In this document: one piece after another, positions 1 to 9,135 of the stretch
Numbering within the stretch: position 1 is the stretch's first letter
Layout: each line of letters starts with the position of its first letter
Assembly (NCBI RefSeq): GCF_016107575.1
Contig: NZ_JABAST010000024.1
Coordinates: 1 to 46,293 of the forward strand
Source: Psychrobacter faecalis
Lineage (GTDB): Bacteria; Pseudomonadota; Gammaproteobacteria; Pseudomonadales; Moraxellaceae
DNA: 46,293 nt
Direction of reading: 5' to 3'
Notes under the pieces: model-generated
Told to the model about the DNA's origin: nothing
Database searches by the model: none
What the model saw: only the letters and a program-made list of their open reading frames with translations
Position numbers and translations under genes: made by a program

Positions 1-16
1 AAACCACAAAAATATC

Positions 17-50
17 CCAAAAAAAATACCAGTCAGCGTTAACTGACTGG
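17..50 (-). terminator. Hairpin with U-run on the minus strand
   Basis: CCAGTCAG (29-36) pairs perfectly with CTGACTGG (43-50) around a 6-nt loop. Read on the minus strand, the stem is followed by T-A and then eight Ts (19-26). This has the form of a rho-independent terminator for leftward transcription, but no minus-strand gene lies just to its right. Confidence 0.5.
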
Positions 51-216
51 CATTACTCTTATTAGAGGGCTTTTTTGTGGCTTAAATAATAGACAATACA
101 ATTGATAACGTTAGCTAAACGTTGATTTACAGCTATTCAAATAAAGCTTGCTACAATAAAGTGGTAAATCCAAACAATAAACACAATTAAATCTGTATCA
201 TTTAAGGAGAAAAGGT

Positions 217-456
217 ATGTTGGGTGAACCTGAATATAGTATGAATGAACTTTTTGCGCAATTAGGGCTGGATAGCTCGGACGAAGCAATAGATGCATTT
301 ATTGAAAAGAATCAATTAGCCAAAGAAGAAGAGCTCACCGATGCGCATATTTGGAACGACAATCAACGCGCTTTTTTAAAAGAAGAATGGTTTAAGGATG
401 CCGCTTGGGTAGAGACTATTGACGAATTAAATGTACGTCTGCACCCTGACGCCTAA
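217..456 (+). CDS. DUF2789 family small protein
   Basis: This 79-residue acidic cytoplasmic protein matches the DUF2789 family as I know it from Pseudomonas and Acinetobacter. Shared traits are the N-terminal LFAQLGLDSSDEAIDAFI stretch, a middle 'ADAxxW'-like segment (DAHIWNDNQRAFLKEEW) and an ending with WVETIDELNVRL. The family has no established function. There is no signal peptide or membrane segment. The start is well supported by a strong AAGGAG-type ribosome binding site ending a few bases before the ATG. A TACAAT sequence at 152-157 could be the -10 box. The gene stands alone and is followed by a bidirectional terminator shared with the convergent ribF. Confidence 0.8.
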   Translation: MLGEPEYSMNELFAQLGLDSSDEAIDAFIEKNQLAKEEELTDAHIWNDNQRAFLKEEWFKDAAWVETIDELNVRLHPDA

Positions 457-495
457 AAACAATAAAGTATAGACATAAAAAGTAGTACCGTAAAT

Positions 496-535
496 AAAAC
501 CCACAAACGTTATGAACGCTGTGGGTTTTTTATTA
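496..535. terminator. Bidirectional terminator between DUF2789 gene and ribF
   Basis: AAAACCCAC (496-504) pairs with GTGGGTTTT (521-529), with a short inner ACGTT/AACG pairing. T-runs follow on the plus strand, and an A-run precedes the stem, so it can end transcription of both converging genes. Confidence 0.75.
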
Positions 536-561
536 TCGGTCTGATAATGATAGCTATCTAT

Positions 562-1602
562 TTAATCAGGCTGCTGGGCACGCCATTCGAGTAAATCAAT
601 CACGTCATTATGAATGCCTGCTTTTAACGCCTCTAAACTTTCATAATGGCGCTCACCATGCAAATAATGCAAAAAGCGTACCTGCAAGGTTAAGCCGTAT
701 AAGTCTGCTTGCAGCTTAGGAAAGTGTACTTCTAAGCGCCAATCATGTTCTTTATCTACCGACGGTCTGATACCAAGATTGGCAGTACCAAATAAGCTAT
801 GCGGACGTAGACCTTTCACCCCTGGATTTTCATTATCAGTGAGTGCGGTTAGACCATTTGGTATGACATTGCCATTGTCATCGAGACTAACAACATCGAC
901 AGCAAAAATACCATGTAAGGCAGGTTTGATGCGTTTTAAATCGACATTGGCAGTGGGGAAGTCCATGGTACGACCGATTTTATCACCACCAATGACGACG
1001 CCTGTCATCGCATAGTCGCGTCCCAGTAGGGCGTTAGCTGCGTCAATATCGCCAGCCATCAATAAGTCTCGGATACGCGTCGAGCTAATGCGCGCGCCTT
1101 TACCTTTATCGTCGATAACGGTGTGCAGATTGGTCACATCTAAGCCATAATCGCGTAGAAACTGACTGTCACCAGTACGGTCATGACCAAATTTAAAGTC
1201 ATCACCCAATACCAAAGCTTGGACGTTTAAGCGCAGTGCCAAAATATCGGCGAATGCCTGCGCTGATAGGGAGCGAAAATCGCTATCGAAGCTGGCGACA
1301 ATTAGTGTCTCGATGCCGTATTCTGCCAGTAAAGCTTGCTTTTCGGCAAGGTTGGTGAGGCGAGCAGGCGCGGTCGCTGGCGCAAAGAACTCACGCGGCT
1401 GTGGCTCAAATATCATGACAGCTGAGCCAAGATTTTGCGCTTTGGCAAGCTCACGCACTTGCGACAGCATCGCTTGATGACCTAAATGGACGCCATCAAA
1501 GTTACCGATAGTCAGTACGCAGGGCGGCAACGCTACTGGGATAGTATTGGCCGGTAAAGCGTTTGGCGACGCCATCAGTTGCTCAAGAAAATAGGTGTTC
1601 AT
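562..1602 (-). CDS. ribF: Bifunctional riboflavin kinase / FAD synthetase
   Basis: RibF phosphorylates riboflavin to FMN and then adenylylates it to FAD. The N-terminal nucleotidyltransferase domain shows GNFDGVHLGH (residues 33-42), which contains the HxGH-type adenylyl-transfer signature, and later ISSTRIR (the second conserved motif of the family). The C-terminal kinase domain starts near residue 200 and carries GRTMDFPTAN, the flavokinase PTAN signature. At 346 residues it is slightly longer than usual because of about 25 extra N-terminal residues; a second Met at residue 10 is an alternative start. No clear ribosome binding site precedes either one. In many gamma-proteobacteria ribF lies beside ileS-lspA. 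Here its upstream neighbour on the same strand is the lipoprotein/murJ group, and the murJ-ribF proximity fits a common arrangement. Confidence 0.96.
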   Translation of the reverse strand: MNTYFLEQLMASPNALPANTIPVALPPCVLTIGNFDGVHLGHQAMLSQVRELAKAQNLGSAVMIFEPQPREFFAPATAPARLTNLAEKQALLAEYGIETLIVASFDSDFRSLSAQAFADILALRLNVQALVLGDDFKFGHDRTGDSQFLRDYGLDVTNLHTVIDDKGKGARISSTRIRDLLMAGDIDAANALLGRDYAMTGVVIGGDKIGRTMDFPTANVDLKRIKPALHGIFAVDVVSLDDNGNVIPNGLTALTDNENPGVKGLRPHSLFGTANLGIRPSVDKEHDWRLEVHFPKLQADLYGLTLQVRFLHYLHGERHYESLEALKAGIHNDVIDLLEWRAQQPD

Positions 1603-1828
1603 AAATGTCAGCTATGATAGATAAGACCAATAAAAAATGAAAAACACACTGCGATTAAAACAAACTTTTAAAACAGATGTGTTTAAAAGCAGCCATTATA
1701 AAGTAAAATAGCCCTACTAACATCCTATAGTCTGTTGTTAATCAAACAACCATGCTAACAGCTAAACGTCTATTAATCACTTATCCCTATTTTTATTATT
1801 ATCTATGAATATTCATGATGGAAACGCT

Positions 1829-2464
1829 ATGCCTGCTGCTATCTCTACGACGGATTATGATAATGGCTATGACTCTATACAGCCTACATCATCCGTCTAT
1901 AAACTTAACGAGCGCTTTATAGTGCAGCGTGCCATTCAAGACGACTTACCCGCAATTTTAGCCATTTATAACCAAAGTATCGCCGGCAAGCAAGCAACCG
2001 CCAATCTCACACCCGTGACTTGCGCAGAGCGGCAAGATTGGTTTGATGAACATCTAAATAGTGACACGCGGCCGATTTATATTGTTAGAGCTGTGCTTGA
2101 AGATGCAGATATGAGTGTCGAAAAAATGGTTTTGCCAATCGTCGCTTGGGGTAGCTTTAGCGATTTGTATACACGGCCCGCTTATCATATCAGCACGGAG
2201 ATTAGTATCTACTTGCATCAAGAGCATCATGGTCAAGGATTGGGCAGCTTATTGACCCGCTGGATGCTGACGCAAGCGCCGAGCTTAGGTATCCATAACG
2301 TGGTTGCGCTTATCTTTGCCCATAATCAGCCAAGCTTAGGATTGTTCCGTAAACTTGGCTTTGAGCAGTGGGGCTATATGCCAAAGGTTTGCGATATGCA
2401 GGGATTTATCGCCGATGTCGTGATGCTTGGTAAAGCGGTCATTGCCGATAGTAATGATCAATGA
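1829..2464 (+). CDS. GNAT family N-acetyltransferase (phosphinothricin acetyltransferase-like)
   Basis: The domain starts with FIVQRAIQDDLPAILAIYNQ, the usual first strand and helix of the PAT/YwnH type of GNAT enzymes. It carries the acetyl-CoA pyrophosphate-binding loop HHGQGLGSLL and the downstream NQPSLGLFRKLGFEQWG motif, in which an Asn and the LGF turn are conserved. It probably transfers acetyl from acetyl-CoA to a small amine; the substrate cannot be read from sequence. I chose the ATG at 1829 because GGAAA lies about 6 bases before it. An in-frame ATG at 1805 would add eight residues but has no visible ribosome binding site. About 30 polar residues precede the domain, which is unusual for the family. 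It lies divergently from ribF, with an AT-rich spacer of about 200 bp between them. Confidence 0.85.
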   Translation: MPAAISTTDYDNGYDSIQPTSSVYKLNERFIVQRAIQDDLPAILAIYNQSIAGKQATANLTPVTCAERQDWFDEHLNSDTRPIYIVRAVLEDADMSVEKMVLPIVAWGSFSDLYTRPAYHISTEISIYLHQEHHGQGLGSLLTRWMLTQAPSLGIHNVVALIFAHNQPSLGLFRKLGFEQWGYMPKVCDMQGFIADVVMLGKAVIADSNDQ

Positions 2465-2545
2465 AGATAGCGATGACTAATAAAAATAGTAATGACCAGT
2501 AATAACGCCAAATGAAGCAAGGTTAGAGAATGGCAGCTAGATGCC

Positions 2546-3202
2546 TTATCCTAAAATCTTCCATTTGCCGTCGATTTTTTGTAGCTCATAAGTCAATGGC
2601 GCAGGCTTACTTTGACCTCTTAACATAATCTCACCCATGATGGTGGCACGGGTTTTATCATCGTTGTATTTAGTATCAGTAAAAGTCACCCCATCAACGG
2701 TTTGCTGAAACGCGGATTGCGTTTTGGCAAGCTCTTCCTCAAAGTTTGTCATATCAACTTTATAATACGTTGCAGCTTGTTTGGCGTCGCCATAATACAA
2801 ACTGTCTAACGCTTTTTTAACCGTATCTTCTGGCGTGCCATTTTGAGTTGGATTGGTCACCAAGCTTTTTTGCTTAGCGTCATCGTTCACTGAGGCCACT
2901 GGATTGATAGTATCGCTCGTGATGATGGTTTTATCTTGAGTGCTATCTGTTACTTGCGCATCTTCACTCATATTATCCGTACCCACTGATTTTGCTTCGT
3001 CAGTCACAGTGTCATTAGATGTTTCAGCGATTGCTGTAGTGTCTTCATTATTATTGACAGCAGTCTCAGTGTCGCCCTTATCATTATTGCTACAACCACT
3101 TAAAAGTAGTCCAGTAGACAAGATGCCAACAGTCAGTAGGCTTGGTAAGCGTGACAAGGTTGTTGATAAAGCTGTCTGTGAAGCTGATGATTTAATCGTC
3201 AT
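2546..3202 (-). CDS. Lipoprotein with DUF4878-like C-terminal domain
   Basis: The start at 3202 has GGGGA five bases upstream and gives a lipoprotein signal peptide: a positively charged start, a hydrophobic stretch LLTVGILSTGLLLSGC and lipobox LSGC with Cys37. An in-frame start at 3256 would put 18 odd residues before the signal and is unlikely. After the Cys comes a Thr/Asp/Asn-rich linker to about residue 115. The C-terminal domain (TPEDTVKKALDSLYYGDAKQAATYY to the final LTYELQKIDGKWKILG) resembles DUF4878/NTF2-like lipoproteins, which are often put in the periplasm with unknown roles. The protein should be anchored in the inner or outer membrane. It follows murJ on the same strand with a gap of about 140 bp that includes a small GCCCT/AGGGC hairpin. 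Confidence 0.8.
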   Translation of the reverse strand: MTIKSSASQTALSTTLSRLPSLLTVGILSTGLLLSGCSNNDKGDTETAVNNNEDTTAIAETSNDTVTDEAKSVGTDNMSEDAQVTDSTQDKTIITSDTINPVASVNDDAKQKSLVTNPTQNGTPEDTVKKALDSLYYGDAKQAATYYKVDMTNFEEELAKTQSAFQQTVDGVTFTDTKYNDDKTRATIMGEIMLRGQSKPAPLTYELQKIDGKWKILG

Positions 3203-3345
3203 GTTAGTCCCCAAAATTATGTATTTAGTAGTAATTATGGCAACTATCAGCCGCATTCACTGTCAATTCTCATACCTAGCTTGTTTTGGTTTGGTAAGTT
3301 ACAGCCCTACTCAGGGCTTAACAATAAATGCTTAATAATAAGTGC

Positions 3346-4896
3346 TTAACCATGCTTTAGCTGGCGCGGCCGGAAACCTGTTGCTAGTAGCACGACGCCA
3401 TAAACCACCGCACCAACGACGCACATAATCAGCAGCGCAACGATACGTTTCCACTGCGCATCATTGGTTGGGAAATAGGGCAGCATGACATAAAGCACCG
3501 CAACCATAGAGGCGGTAGAAAGCCCAAACTGGCCAAACAGCTTTTTCCAATGACTGCCAAAGCGGAAAATCTCGCGCTTATGCAAGAAGTAATATAACAA
3601 GCCTGCGTTCACAAATGCCGCACCCGTCGTTGCCAATGCCAAACCACCATGTAGCGGCATATCTAAGAAATAAAAGATACCGATAAAAATCACACTAAAA
3701 ATCATATTGGCAAAGACGGAGATAATACCGATTCTGACTGGCGTTCTGGTGTCTTGACGGGCAAAAAAGGCGGGCGCGAAGATTTTAATTAACATAAAAC
3801 CTAAGATGCCGCCTGCCATGCTTTTTAGCGCCAGTGAGCTCATTTGTGCATCGCGTAGGGTAAATTCGCCACGTAAAAACAGCGCTTGCATGAGTACGTC
3901 AGAGAGTATAAACAGTGCTGCCGATGCCGGTACGCCGACCAAAATAATTAAGCGCGCTGCCCAGTCGATGGTCTTTTTGAAGCTGACGTCGTCTTTTTGC
4001 GCTTCACTTTTCGATAGACTTGGTAAAATAACCGTACCGATTGCCACCCCAATTAAGCCAAGTGGCAACTCGCTCATACGCTCAGCAGCATATAACCAAG
4101 AAACCGAACCGCCAATCATTAATGAGGCAAATACGGTGTTGAGCAGCAAATTAATCTGGGTGACAGAAACGCCAAAAATAGCCGGCAGCATCAATTTCAA
4201 AATACGGCGCACGCCTTCGTGTTGAAAGTCTATTTTTGGGGCGACCAGTAGTTTTTGTTGCGAGAGCTGTGGTAGTTGTATCAATAACTGCAATAAACCT
4301 GCGATAGCGACGGAATAACCCAGCGCCATAATAGGCACATCAAACATCGGCGCAAACACTAGAGCACCACCAATCATACATAGATTTAGCAAAACAGGCG
4401 CAAAGGCGGGCGCGGCAAAACGCCCGTAGCTTTGTAAAATACCGCTGGCAAAAGCGGTCATAGAAATAAACAATAAATAAGGGAAGGTTAGGCGCAGCAA
4501 TTCAGCAGTGATAGCAAATTTATCGGGCTGATCAGCAAAGCCTGGGGCAAATAAGGTCACTACCCAAGGGGCGATTAATATCACCACGACCGTCAGCATT
4601 GATAATACTAGCAATAGCGCCCCTGACGTGCGACTGACTAAAATCTGTACCTGCTCTAAACTATATTTTTCTTTATATTCAGACAGTACAGGAACAAACG
4701 CTTGGCTAAAGGCCCCTTCGGCAAATAGGCGGCGTAAAAAGTTGGGAATCTTAAAGGCGACCAAAAAGGCGTCCATCAGACCGCCGGCGCCAAAGACGCC
4801 TAACAAGACGACATCACGCACCAAACCTAAGATACGCGACAGCATGGTCATACTACTGACCACCATGGTTGAACGAAATAACCGACTTTTTGCCAT
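3346..4896 (-). CDS. murJ: Lipid II flippase MurJ (MviN)
   Basis: This 516-residue polytopic inner-membrane protein has about 14 hydrophobic segments. It opens with STMVVSSMTMLSRILGLVRDVVLLGVFGAGGLMDAFLVAFKIPNFLRRLFAEGAFSQAFVPVLSEY. That is the hallmark MurJ N-terminus, including the conserved Arg residues of TM1 and the RRLFAEGAFSQAFVP loop needed for function in E. coli. MurJ moves undecaprenyl-linked lipid II from the cytoplasm to the periplasm for peptidoglycan synthesis. The length fits the family (about 510). The start has only a weak AGG upstream. The gene reads toward ribF, with the DUF4878-type lipoprotein gene between, and lies next to ampD on the same strand, so two wall-cycle genes are neighbours here. 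Confidence 0.97.
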   Translation of the reverse strand: MAKSRLFRSTMVVSSMTMLSRILGLVRDVVLLGVFGAGGLMDAFLVAFKIPNFLRRLFAEGAFSQAFVPVLSEYKEKYSLEQVQILVSRTSGALLLVLSMLTVVVILIAPWVVTLFAPGFADQPDKFAITAELLRLTFPYLLFISMTAFASGILQSYGRFAAPAFAPVLLNLCMIGGALVFAPMFDVPIMALGYSVAIAGLLQLLIQLPQLSQQKLLVAPKIDFQHEGVRRILKLMLPAIFGVSVTQINLLLNTVFASLMIGGSVSWLYAAERMSELPLGLIGVAIGTVILPSLSKSEAQKDDVSFKKTIDWAARLIILVGVPASAALFILSDVLMQALFLRGEFTLRDAQMSSLALKSMAGGILGFMLIKIFAPAFFARQDTRTPVRIGIISVFANMIFSVIFIGIFYFLDMPLHGGLALATTGAAFVNAGLLYYFLHKREIFRFGSHWKKLFGQFGLSTASMVAVLYVMLPYFPTNDAQWKRIVALLIMCVVGAVVYGVVLLATGFRPRQLKHG

Positions 4897-5050
4897 GAGA
4901 ACCTATTTTGCTAATTTGTTTGCTGATGGTTGTTTGCTAATGTAGCATTGTTGAAAAACTGACGGATTATAGCACTTTCATTGTCCTGATAAATGGATTG
5001 AATGTGGAATAACATCTGTCGTTTACAGAAATTTTAATAAGAGTGTTTAC

Positions 5051-5665
5051 TCAATCTTGGTTGTAAAGTGATGACTGACTTGCAATATGGCGGGTAACCA
5101 TCTCTCGCAACTTTGTCCATTCAAAATAATCACCGGGGTCAGTTTTGCGACCGGGCGCGATATCACTATGACCAGTAAGATGCCTACGAGTTTTTGGATA
5201 AGCGTCATAGATAGCGACGATAACTTTGGCAAGTGTTTCGTATTGAGCCGCGCTAAAGGACACAAAATCTGAGCCTTCAAGCTCAATGCCAATGCTATAA
5301 TCATTACATTCAGGGCGACCCAAGTAGCTGGAGCGCCCAGCATGCCACGCGCGTTCGTTAAAATCGACAAACTGGGTAATCGCGCCATCTCGCTCTATAA
5401 ATAAATGTGCTGAGACTTCTGCACCTTTAATAGTTTGAAAATATGGATGCGCCTCCCAGTCTAATTGATTGGTAAACAAGGCTTTGACATAATGTAGACC
5501 GTCAGCATCACAAGCGCCAAACTCATTGGGCGGCAAGCTAATATTGTGAATAACGATAGCATCAATCGCGATATTTTCAGGACGTTTATTAAAGTTGGGC
5601 GAGGCAAGCCAAGTCGCAGCGGATAATCGACCGGCATGGATAGTCATTGGCGATGCTATGGACAT
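5051..5665 (-). CDS. ampD: 1,6-anhydro-N-acetylmuramyl-L-alanine amidase AmpD
   Basis: AmpD is the cytoplasmic zinc amidase that cuts the peptide from anhydro-muropeptides during wall recycling. It thereby keeps the AmpR-activating signal low in bacteria that have AmpR. The Amidase_2 fold is clear. The zinc ligands correspond to His40 (AIVIHNISLPP), His166 (TGHSDIAPGRKTDPG) and Asp176, and the catalytic Glu is probably Glu128 in SIGIELEG. GRKTDPG is the AmpD signature loop. There is no signal peptide, as expected of AmpD and unlike AmiD. The length of 204 residues is close to the family's 185-190. AAGAGAG precedes the ATG at good spacing. It lies 154 bp upstream of murJ on the same strand. 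Confidence 0.95.
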   Translation of the reverse strand: MSIASPMTIHAGRLSAATWLASPNFNKRPENIAIDAIVIHNISLPPNEFGACDADGLHYVKALFTNQLDWEAHPYFQTIKGAEVSAHLFIERDGAITQFVDFNERAWHAGRSSYLGRPECNDYSIGIELEGSDFVSFSAAQYETLAKVIVAIYDAYPKTRRHLTGHSDIAPGRKTDPGDYFEWTKLREMVTRHIASQSSLYNQD

Positions 5666-5783
5666 AATACTCTCTTCTATAATGTGATAATAAGTGCGCA
5701 GTAAATACTATTAGTTATATTTTATTATCAATAAATGGCGCATTTAACTAAAAATAACCTTTAAAAAAAGTTGTTTAAAATGT

Positions 5784-5810
5784 TTTAAGACAGTGATACA
5801 TCATATCACT
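5784..5810 (+). repeat. Palindromic element, copy A
   Basis: Fifteen bases TTTAAGACAGTGATA (5784-5798) are followed after CATCA by TATCACT, so AGTGATA/TATCACT forms a perfect 7-bp inverted repeat with a 5-bp spacer. The same 15-mer followed by a TATCAC arm occurs at 35425-35452 upstream of recA. Both copies are intergenic. This one sits about 55 bp before the DUF4105 gene. Confidence 0.5.
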
Positions 5811-5864
5811 CTAATAATTCGATAGAATTCTAACGCGTTACGCGTCTGACCCCTACAGTGCGAG

Positions 5865-8135
5865 ATGTTACTCATGTCCATATATTCAAAATATTCGAAC
5901 CTTTTGGCGCTAGATTGTACGCCAACAAACACGCCAACAAACATTGGCAGGCGAGCGCATTTGCCGCTTACCATAGCTGGACTGCTACTGACCTCGCAAG
6001 CACAGGCGTTTTTGCCAACGCCCGCGTCTCTTGTGACGACAGGGGAGTTGGCGCTGGATGCCAATGAAACTATTGATAGCAACTTGGTCACTACATCACA
6101 AAATGCTGAGCCAATATTATCGACTTATACGAAGCCCATTGTTGCCAAAGCAAATGCCGAAACAAATAATATCATCGAAGAAAGTCACAGCCCAAAGATA
6201 GAGGTAGCTTCTTCTACATCTCATACTAAAAATATTAATAACGCCGATACAGAGCAGCTATTAGCATCATGGCGCGCGCACGCACAAGTAAAAAATCTTG
6301 CCCAACATATAACATGGCGACGGTTATTATATTTCTTTGATGATCAAAGGAATCTAATCGGCAAGAAAAAAGACAGCAGTATCGTTGATGATGATGCATT
6401 TTACTTAAGTAAAAATGGACAGCATGATTCAGCGGCCGAGCTTGATGCCTTGCTCGTTGCCCTTGCTGACGAAATGGCTACGACTCCGGATAATAGGACT
6501 GCTAATAGCAAGCTTTCTAATCCTACCGCTCAAAATTCAGTACAAAGCTCAGTACTATGCCGTTTTCCCGCGCGCGTACAATGGCTGACTGATACACTCA
6601 ATATCGACAAAAGCGGCTTGCAAACCGACTGTCCAGAGCTGAATGACTGGATGCAAAAGCTGGCACCTGAGCAGCTGTCTATTATGTTTGCACAAGAATA
6701 TTTAGACAATCCTATTTCAGCCTTTGCTCATACATTATTGCGTATTGACTCTAAAGCCAGCGTTGCCGATCCAAGCCAAATTCATCATGCGGTTGCGTTA
6801 AATTATACGGTAGGTGGCGACTCAAGCGATAACTTTTTGGTCTATGCCATCAAATCGATGAGCGGTGGTTATGACAATTTGATTGAAATTGACCCATATC
6901 CGGAGAAGCTGGCGAAATACCTGCAAGAAGATGAGCGCGATGCGTGGACCTATCAATTGGATTTGACCCCAGCGGAAGTGCAGCAAATTATGCTGCATGT
7001 TTGGGAGATCAAGGATTTGAAGTTGCCATATTACTTTACCACTGATAACTGTGCGTCTGAGATTTTACGCTTGATTGATGTAGTACGCCCGCAGCAGCAT
7101 TTATTAAGCCGCCTGCCTTATGCGGTTATTCCCTCAGATGTCGTGCAATTGCTCGATAGCGAAAATCTACTTGCCAGCACCAATTATACGCCCGCCGATA
7201 GCACCTTGCGTCAAGCGCAGTTAAACAAGGTTAAAGAGCAGCGTGCGCAATTGGGCTATCATAATAGTGCTAAGCAGACGCTGAATGAGATTAAATCTGC
7301 TCAGTCTAATGCTGTCTCAAGCATAGCCGCTGACGGTCAGACATTGCTCCCACGGCTTATTACAGTAGCGGATAACAATCCGATAGACAGACATCCCTTG
7401 CAACTGGGATTTATCGGGCTAGGGCAGCGCGGTGATAATAATTATATTGATTTAGGCGTGCGCGCAGGTTATCACGATACCCTTGACCGTCCGTCAGGTT
7501 TCCCGCAGTTCTTTGATTTAGAAGGCGCGGCTGCAACCTTGCGTCTGTATGACAGCGATAATGATAAGGCCAATCATCCAAGTAGTGTGGTCTTGCAAAA
7601 TGTGACCTTGGTGCGCGGTCGCTCGTTCAATCCAGTCAATTCTGCCAAAAAAGGTAAAACCTGGGGCGCAAGTATCGAAGCGACACGCGTAAATGACGGC
7701 TCACAGCAAGAGGGTAGCGATCATTTAGTCGGCAGTTTGGGCTATGAGACGGGTTGGTCATGGGCGTTTGGCACCCCTAGCGCGGGCACAGGCGAGATGC
7801 CGCCGCAGCTATGCTATACATTCTTGGCAGGTACGGCGCAAGCAGGCCGCGGTATTAATAAAGGCTATCGTGTCGGCGCAGGCGTCAATGCTGGTTGCCG
7901 TTATCAGATTAACAATCAGTTACGTGCGCAGGCTGAATTGCAACTGCCATATTGGTATCATGGCAGCAGCGACGAGTCTAATGCCCGTGGGCATTATTGG
8001 CAGCCGATATCGACGTTAGGGCTGCAATACGATATTGATAAAAAACAAGCGTTACGTATCAATGCCAACTACGAATGGCAAGATCGTATCGATGCCAAAG
8101 AAGACATACAGCTGTCGTATAGACGCTATTTTTAG
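5865..8135 (+). CDS. DUF4105 (Lnb N-terminal periplasmic domain) envelope protein
   Basis: This large 756-residue protein has an N-terminal export signal: a long polar start, then RRAHLPLTIAGLLLTSQAQA with a likely cut after AQA near residue 49. The central DUF4105 domain contains the characteristic YYFTTDNCASEILRLIDV segment; Cys396 in DNCAS and an upstream His are the expected papain/NlpC-like catalytic residues. The C-terminal 250 residues (from about 510, LQLGFIGLGQRGDNNYIDLGVRAGYHDT) alternate polar and hydrophobic residues and end RLSY-like (QLSYRRYF). That matches the beta-barrel-like tail that accompanies DUF4105 in Pseudomonas-type proteins. It is probably an outer-membrane or periplasmic cysteine amidase/peptidase; the substrate is unknown. 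A 12-bp tandem duplication (5919-5942) encodes TPTNTPTN in the signal's polar part. ATGs at 5865 and 5874 are both possible starts. Confidence 0.82.
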   Translation: MLLMSIYSKYSNLLALDCTPTNTPTNIGRRAHLPLTIAGLLLTSQAQAFLPTPASLVTTGELALDANETIDSNLVTTSQNAEPILSTYTKPIVAKANAETNNIIEESHSPKIEVASSTSHTKNINNADTEQLLASWRAHAQVKNLAQHITWRRLLYFFDDQRNLIGKKKDSSIVDDDAFYLSKNGQHDSAAELDALLVALADEMATTPDNRTANSKLSNPTAQNSVQSSVLCRFPARVQWLTDTLNIDKSGLQTDCPELNDWMQKLAPEQLSIMFAQEYLDNPISAFAHTLLRIDSKASVADPSQIHHAVALNYTVGGDSSDNFLVYAIKSMSGGYDNLIEIDPYPEKLAKYLQEDERDAWTYQLDLTPAEVQQIMLHVWEIKDLKLPYYFTTDNCASEILRLIDVVRPQQHLLSRLPYAVIPSDVVQLLDSENLLASTNYTPADSTLRQAQLNKVKEQRAQLGYHNSAKQTLNEIKSAQSNAVSSIAADGQTLLPRLITVADNNPIDRHPLQLGFIGLGQRGDNNYIDLGVRAGYHDTLDRPSGFPQFFDLEGAAATLRLYDSDNDKANHPSSVVLQNVTLVRGRSFNPVNSAKKGKTWGASIEATRVNDGSQQEGSDHLVGSLGYETGWSWAFGTPSAGTGEMPPQLCYTFLAGTAQAGRGINKGYRVGAGVNAGCRYQINNQLRAQAELQLPYWYHGSSDESNARGHYWQPISTLGLQYDIDKKQALRINANYEWQDRIDAKEDIQLSYRRYF

Positions 8136-8216
8136 CATCTTTTATGAAAAGCCGTTTTATTAATAAAGGTTTTAATAGACAGTCCTCACAAGCAGTTATC
8201 GAACAAAGGATAAATG

Positions 8217-9074
8217 ATGAGTACGCAAAATTTACTAATTATTGGTCAAGGTGATATCGGCTTACCCGTCACCAATAAGCTCGCTCAAGACGGCCTAAAC
8301 GTCATGGGGCTGGCACGCCGTGAGCGTCATCATTATGATATCCATGATTCAGCTAAGTTTTTGCAAGCCGATGCGTTAACGCTCAGCGCTGAGCAGCTGC
8401 AAGACTTTACTGCGATAGCGATTATCGTCACCCCTGATGACTATTCGACCAGCGGTTATCATGACAGTTACTTAGCCATCAGCCAGCATTTGGCAACATT
8501 GGCGGATAAACTAACCAACCTTACGCGCGTTGTTTTTATCTCATCAACGGGTATCTATGGGCAGGATAATGGCGCATGGATTGATGAAAATACCGCCCCT
8601 GTAACGCCAGAGCGTGAAGCTTCGCAAGTGATATTGCAAGCAGAACAAGTATTGCAACAAGGTTTCGGTAATAAGGCGATTATCATTCGCCCGAGTGGTA
8701 TTTATGGACGCGAGCGCCTGATGCGGCTGTGTAAAGCCCGCGAGGAACAAAAAGAGCCAGTGGCAGCAGCGCACTGGAGCAATCGCATTATGGATCGTGA
8801 TTTGGTTACTATTATTGCCAATGTCATGACCATAGGCACGCCAAAACCACTTTATATCGCTACTGATTATGCACCAGTCACCACTTTTGAGCTGAGCACT
8901 TGGTTAAGTGAACAAATAGATGCAAAGCCGCCTGCTATGGATAATTCAAAAACGAAAGTAACGGGAAAACGTTTGCATAGCAATATTTCGTTAGCGTGGC
9001 TGGACTATCCTGATTGGCAAGCAGGTTATCGAGATATTTTGCAGCATCAAGAGCAAAAACAACATCAAAAGTAA
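8217..9074 (+). CDS. NAD(P)-binding SDR-type protein, YeeZ-like
   Basis: The Rossmann nucleotide-binding loop is LLIIGQGDIGLPVTNKLAQDG (GxGxxG, residues 10-15). It is followed by the SDR strand VVFISSTGIYGQDNGAWIDENT, which carries the SST and the catalytic-type Tyr, and then IIIRPSGIYGRERL. The order and spacing resemble E. coli YeeZ and other atypical extended SDR proteins of the NAD-dependent epimerase group; the substrate is unknown. It is cytoplasmic, of about 285 residues. I chose the second of two adjacent ATGs because AAAGGA ends six bases before it, against three for the ATG at 8214. It is followed by the unrecognised 9136-10122 gene and pyrE on the same strand, with spacers of 60-80 bp. 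Confidence 0.85.
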   Translation: MSTQNLLIIGQGDIGLPVTNKLAQDGLNVMGLARRERHHYDIHDSAKFLQADALTLSAEQLQDFTAIAIIVTPDDYSTSGYHDSYLAISQHLATLADKLTNLTRVVFISSTGIYGQDNGAWIDENTAPVTPEREASQVILQAEQVLQQGFGNKAIIIRPSGIYGRERLMRLCKAREEQKEPVAAAHWSNRIMDRDLVTIIANVMTIGTPKPLYIATDYAPVTTFELSTWLSEQIDAKPPAMDNSKTKVTGKRLHSNISLAWLDYPDWQAGYRDILQHQEQKQHQK

Positions 9075-9135
9075 AATGACTGTTTGATTGCTTTTATTTT
9101 TACATCTTTTAAATTGGTAAGCCTAGGGAACATCT

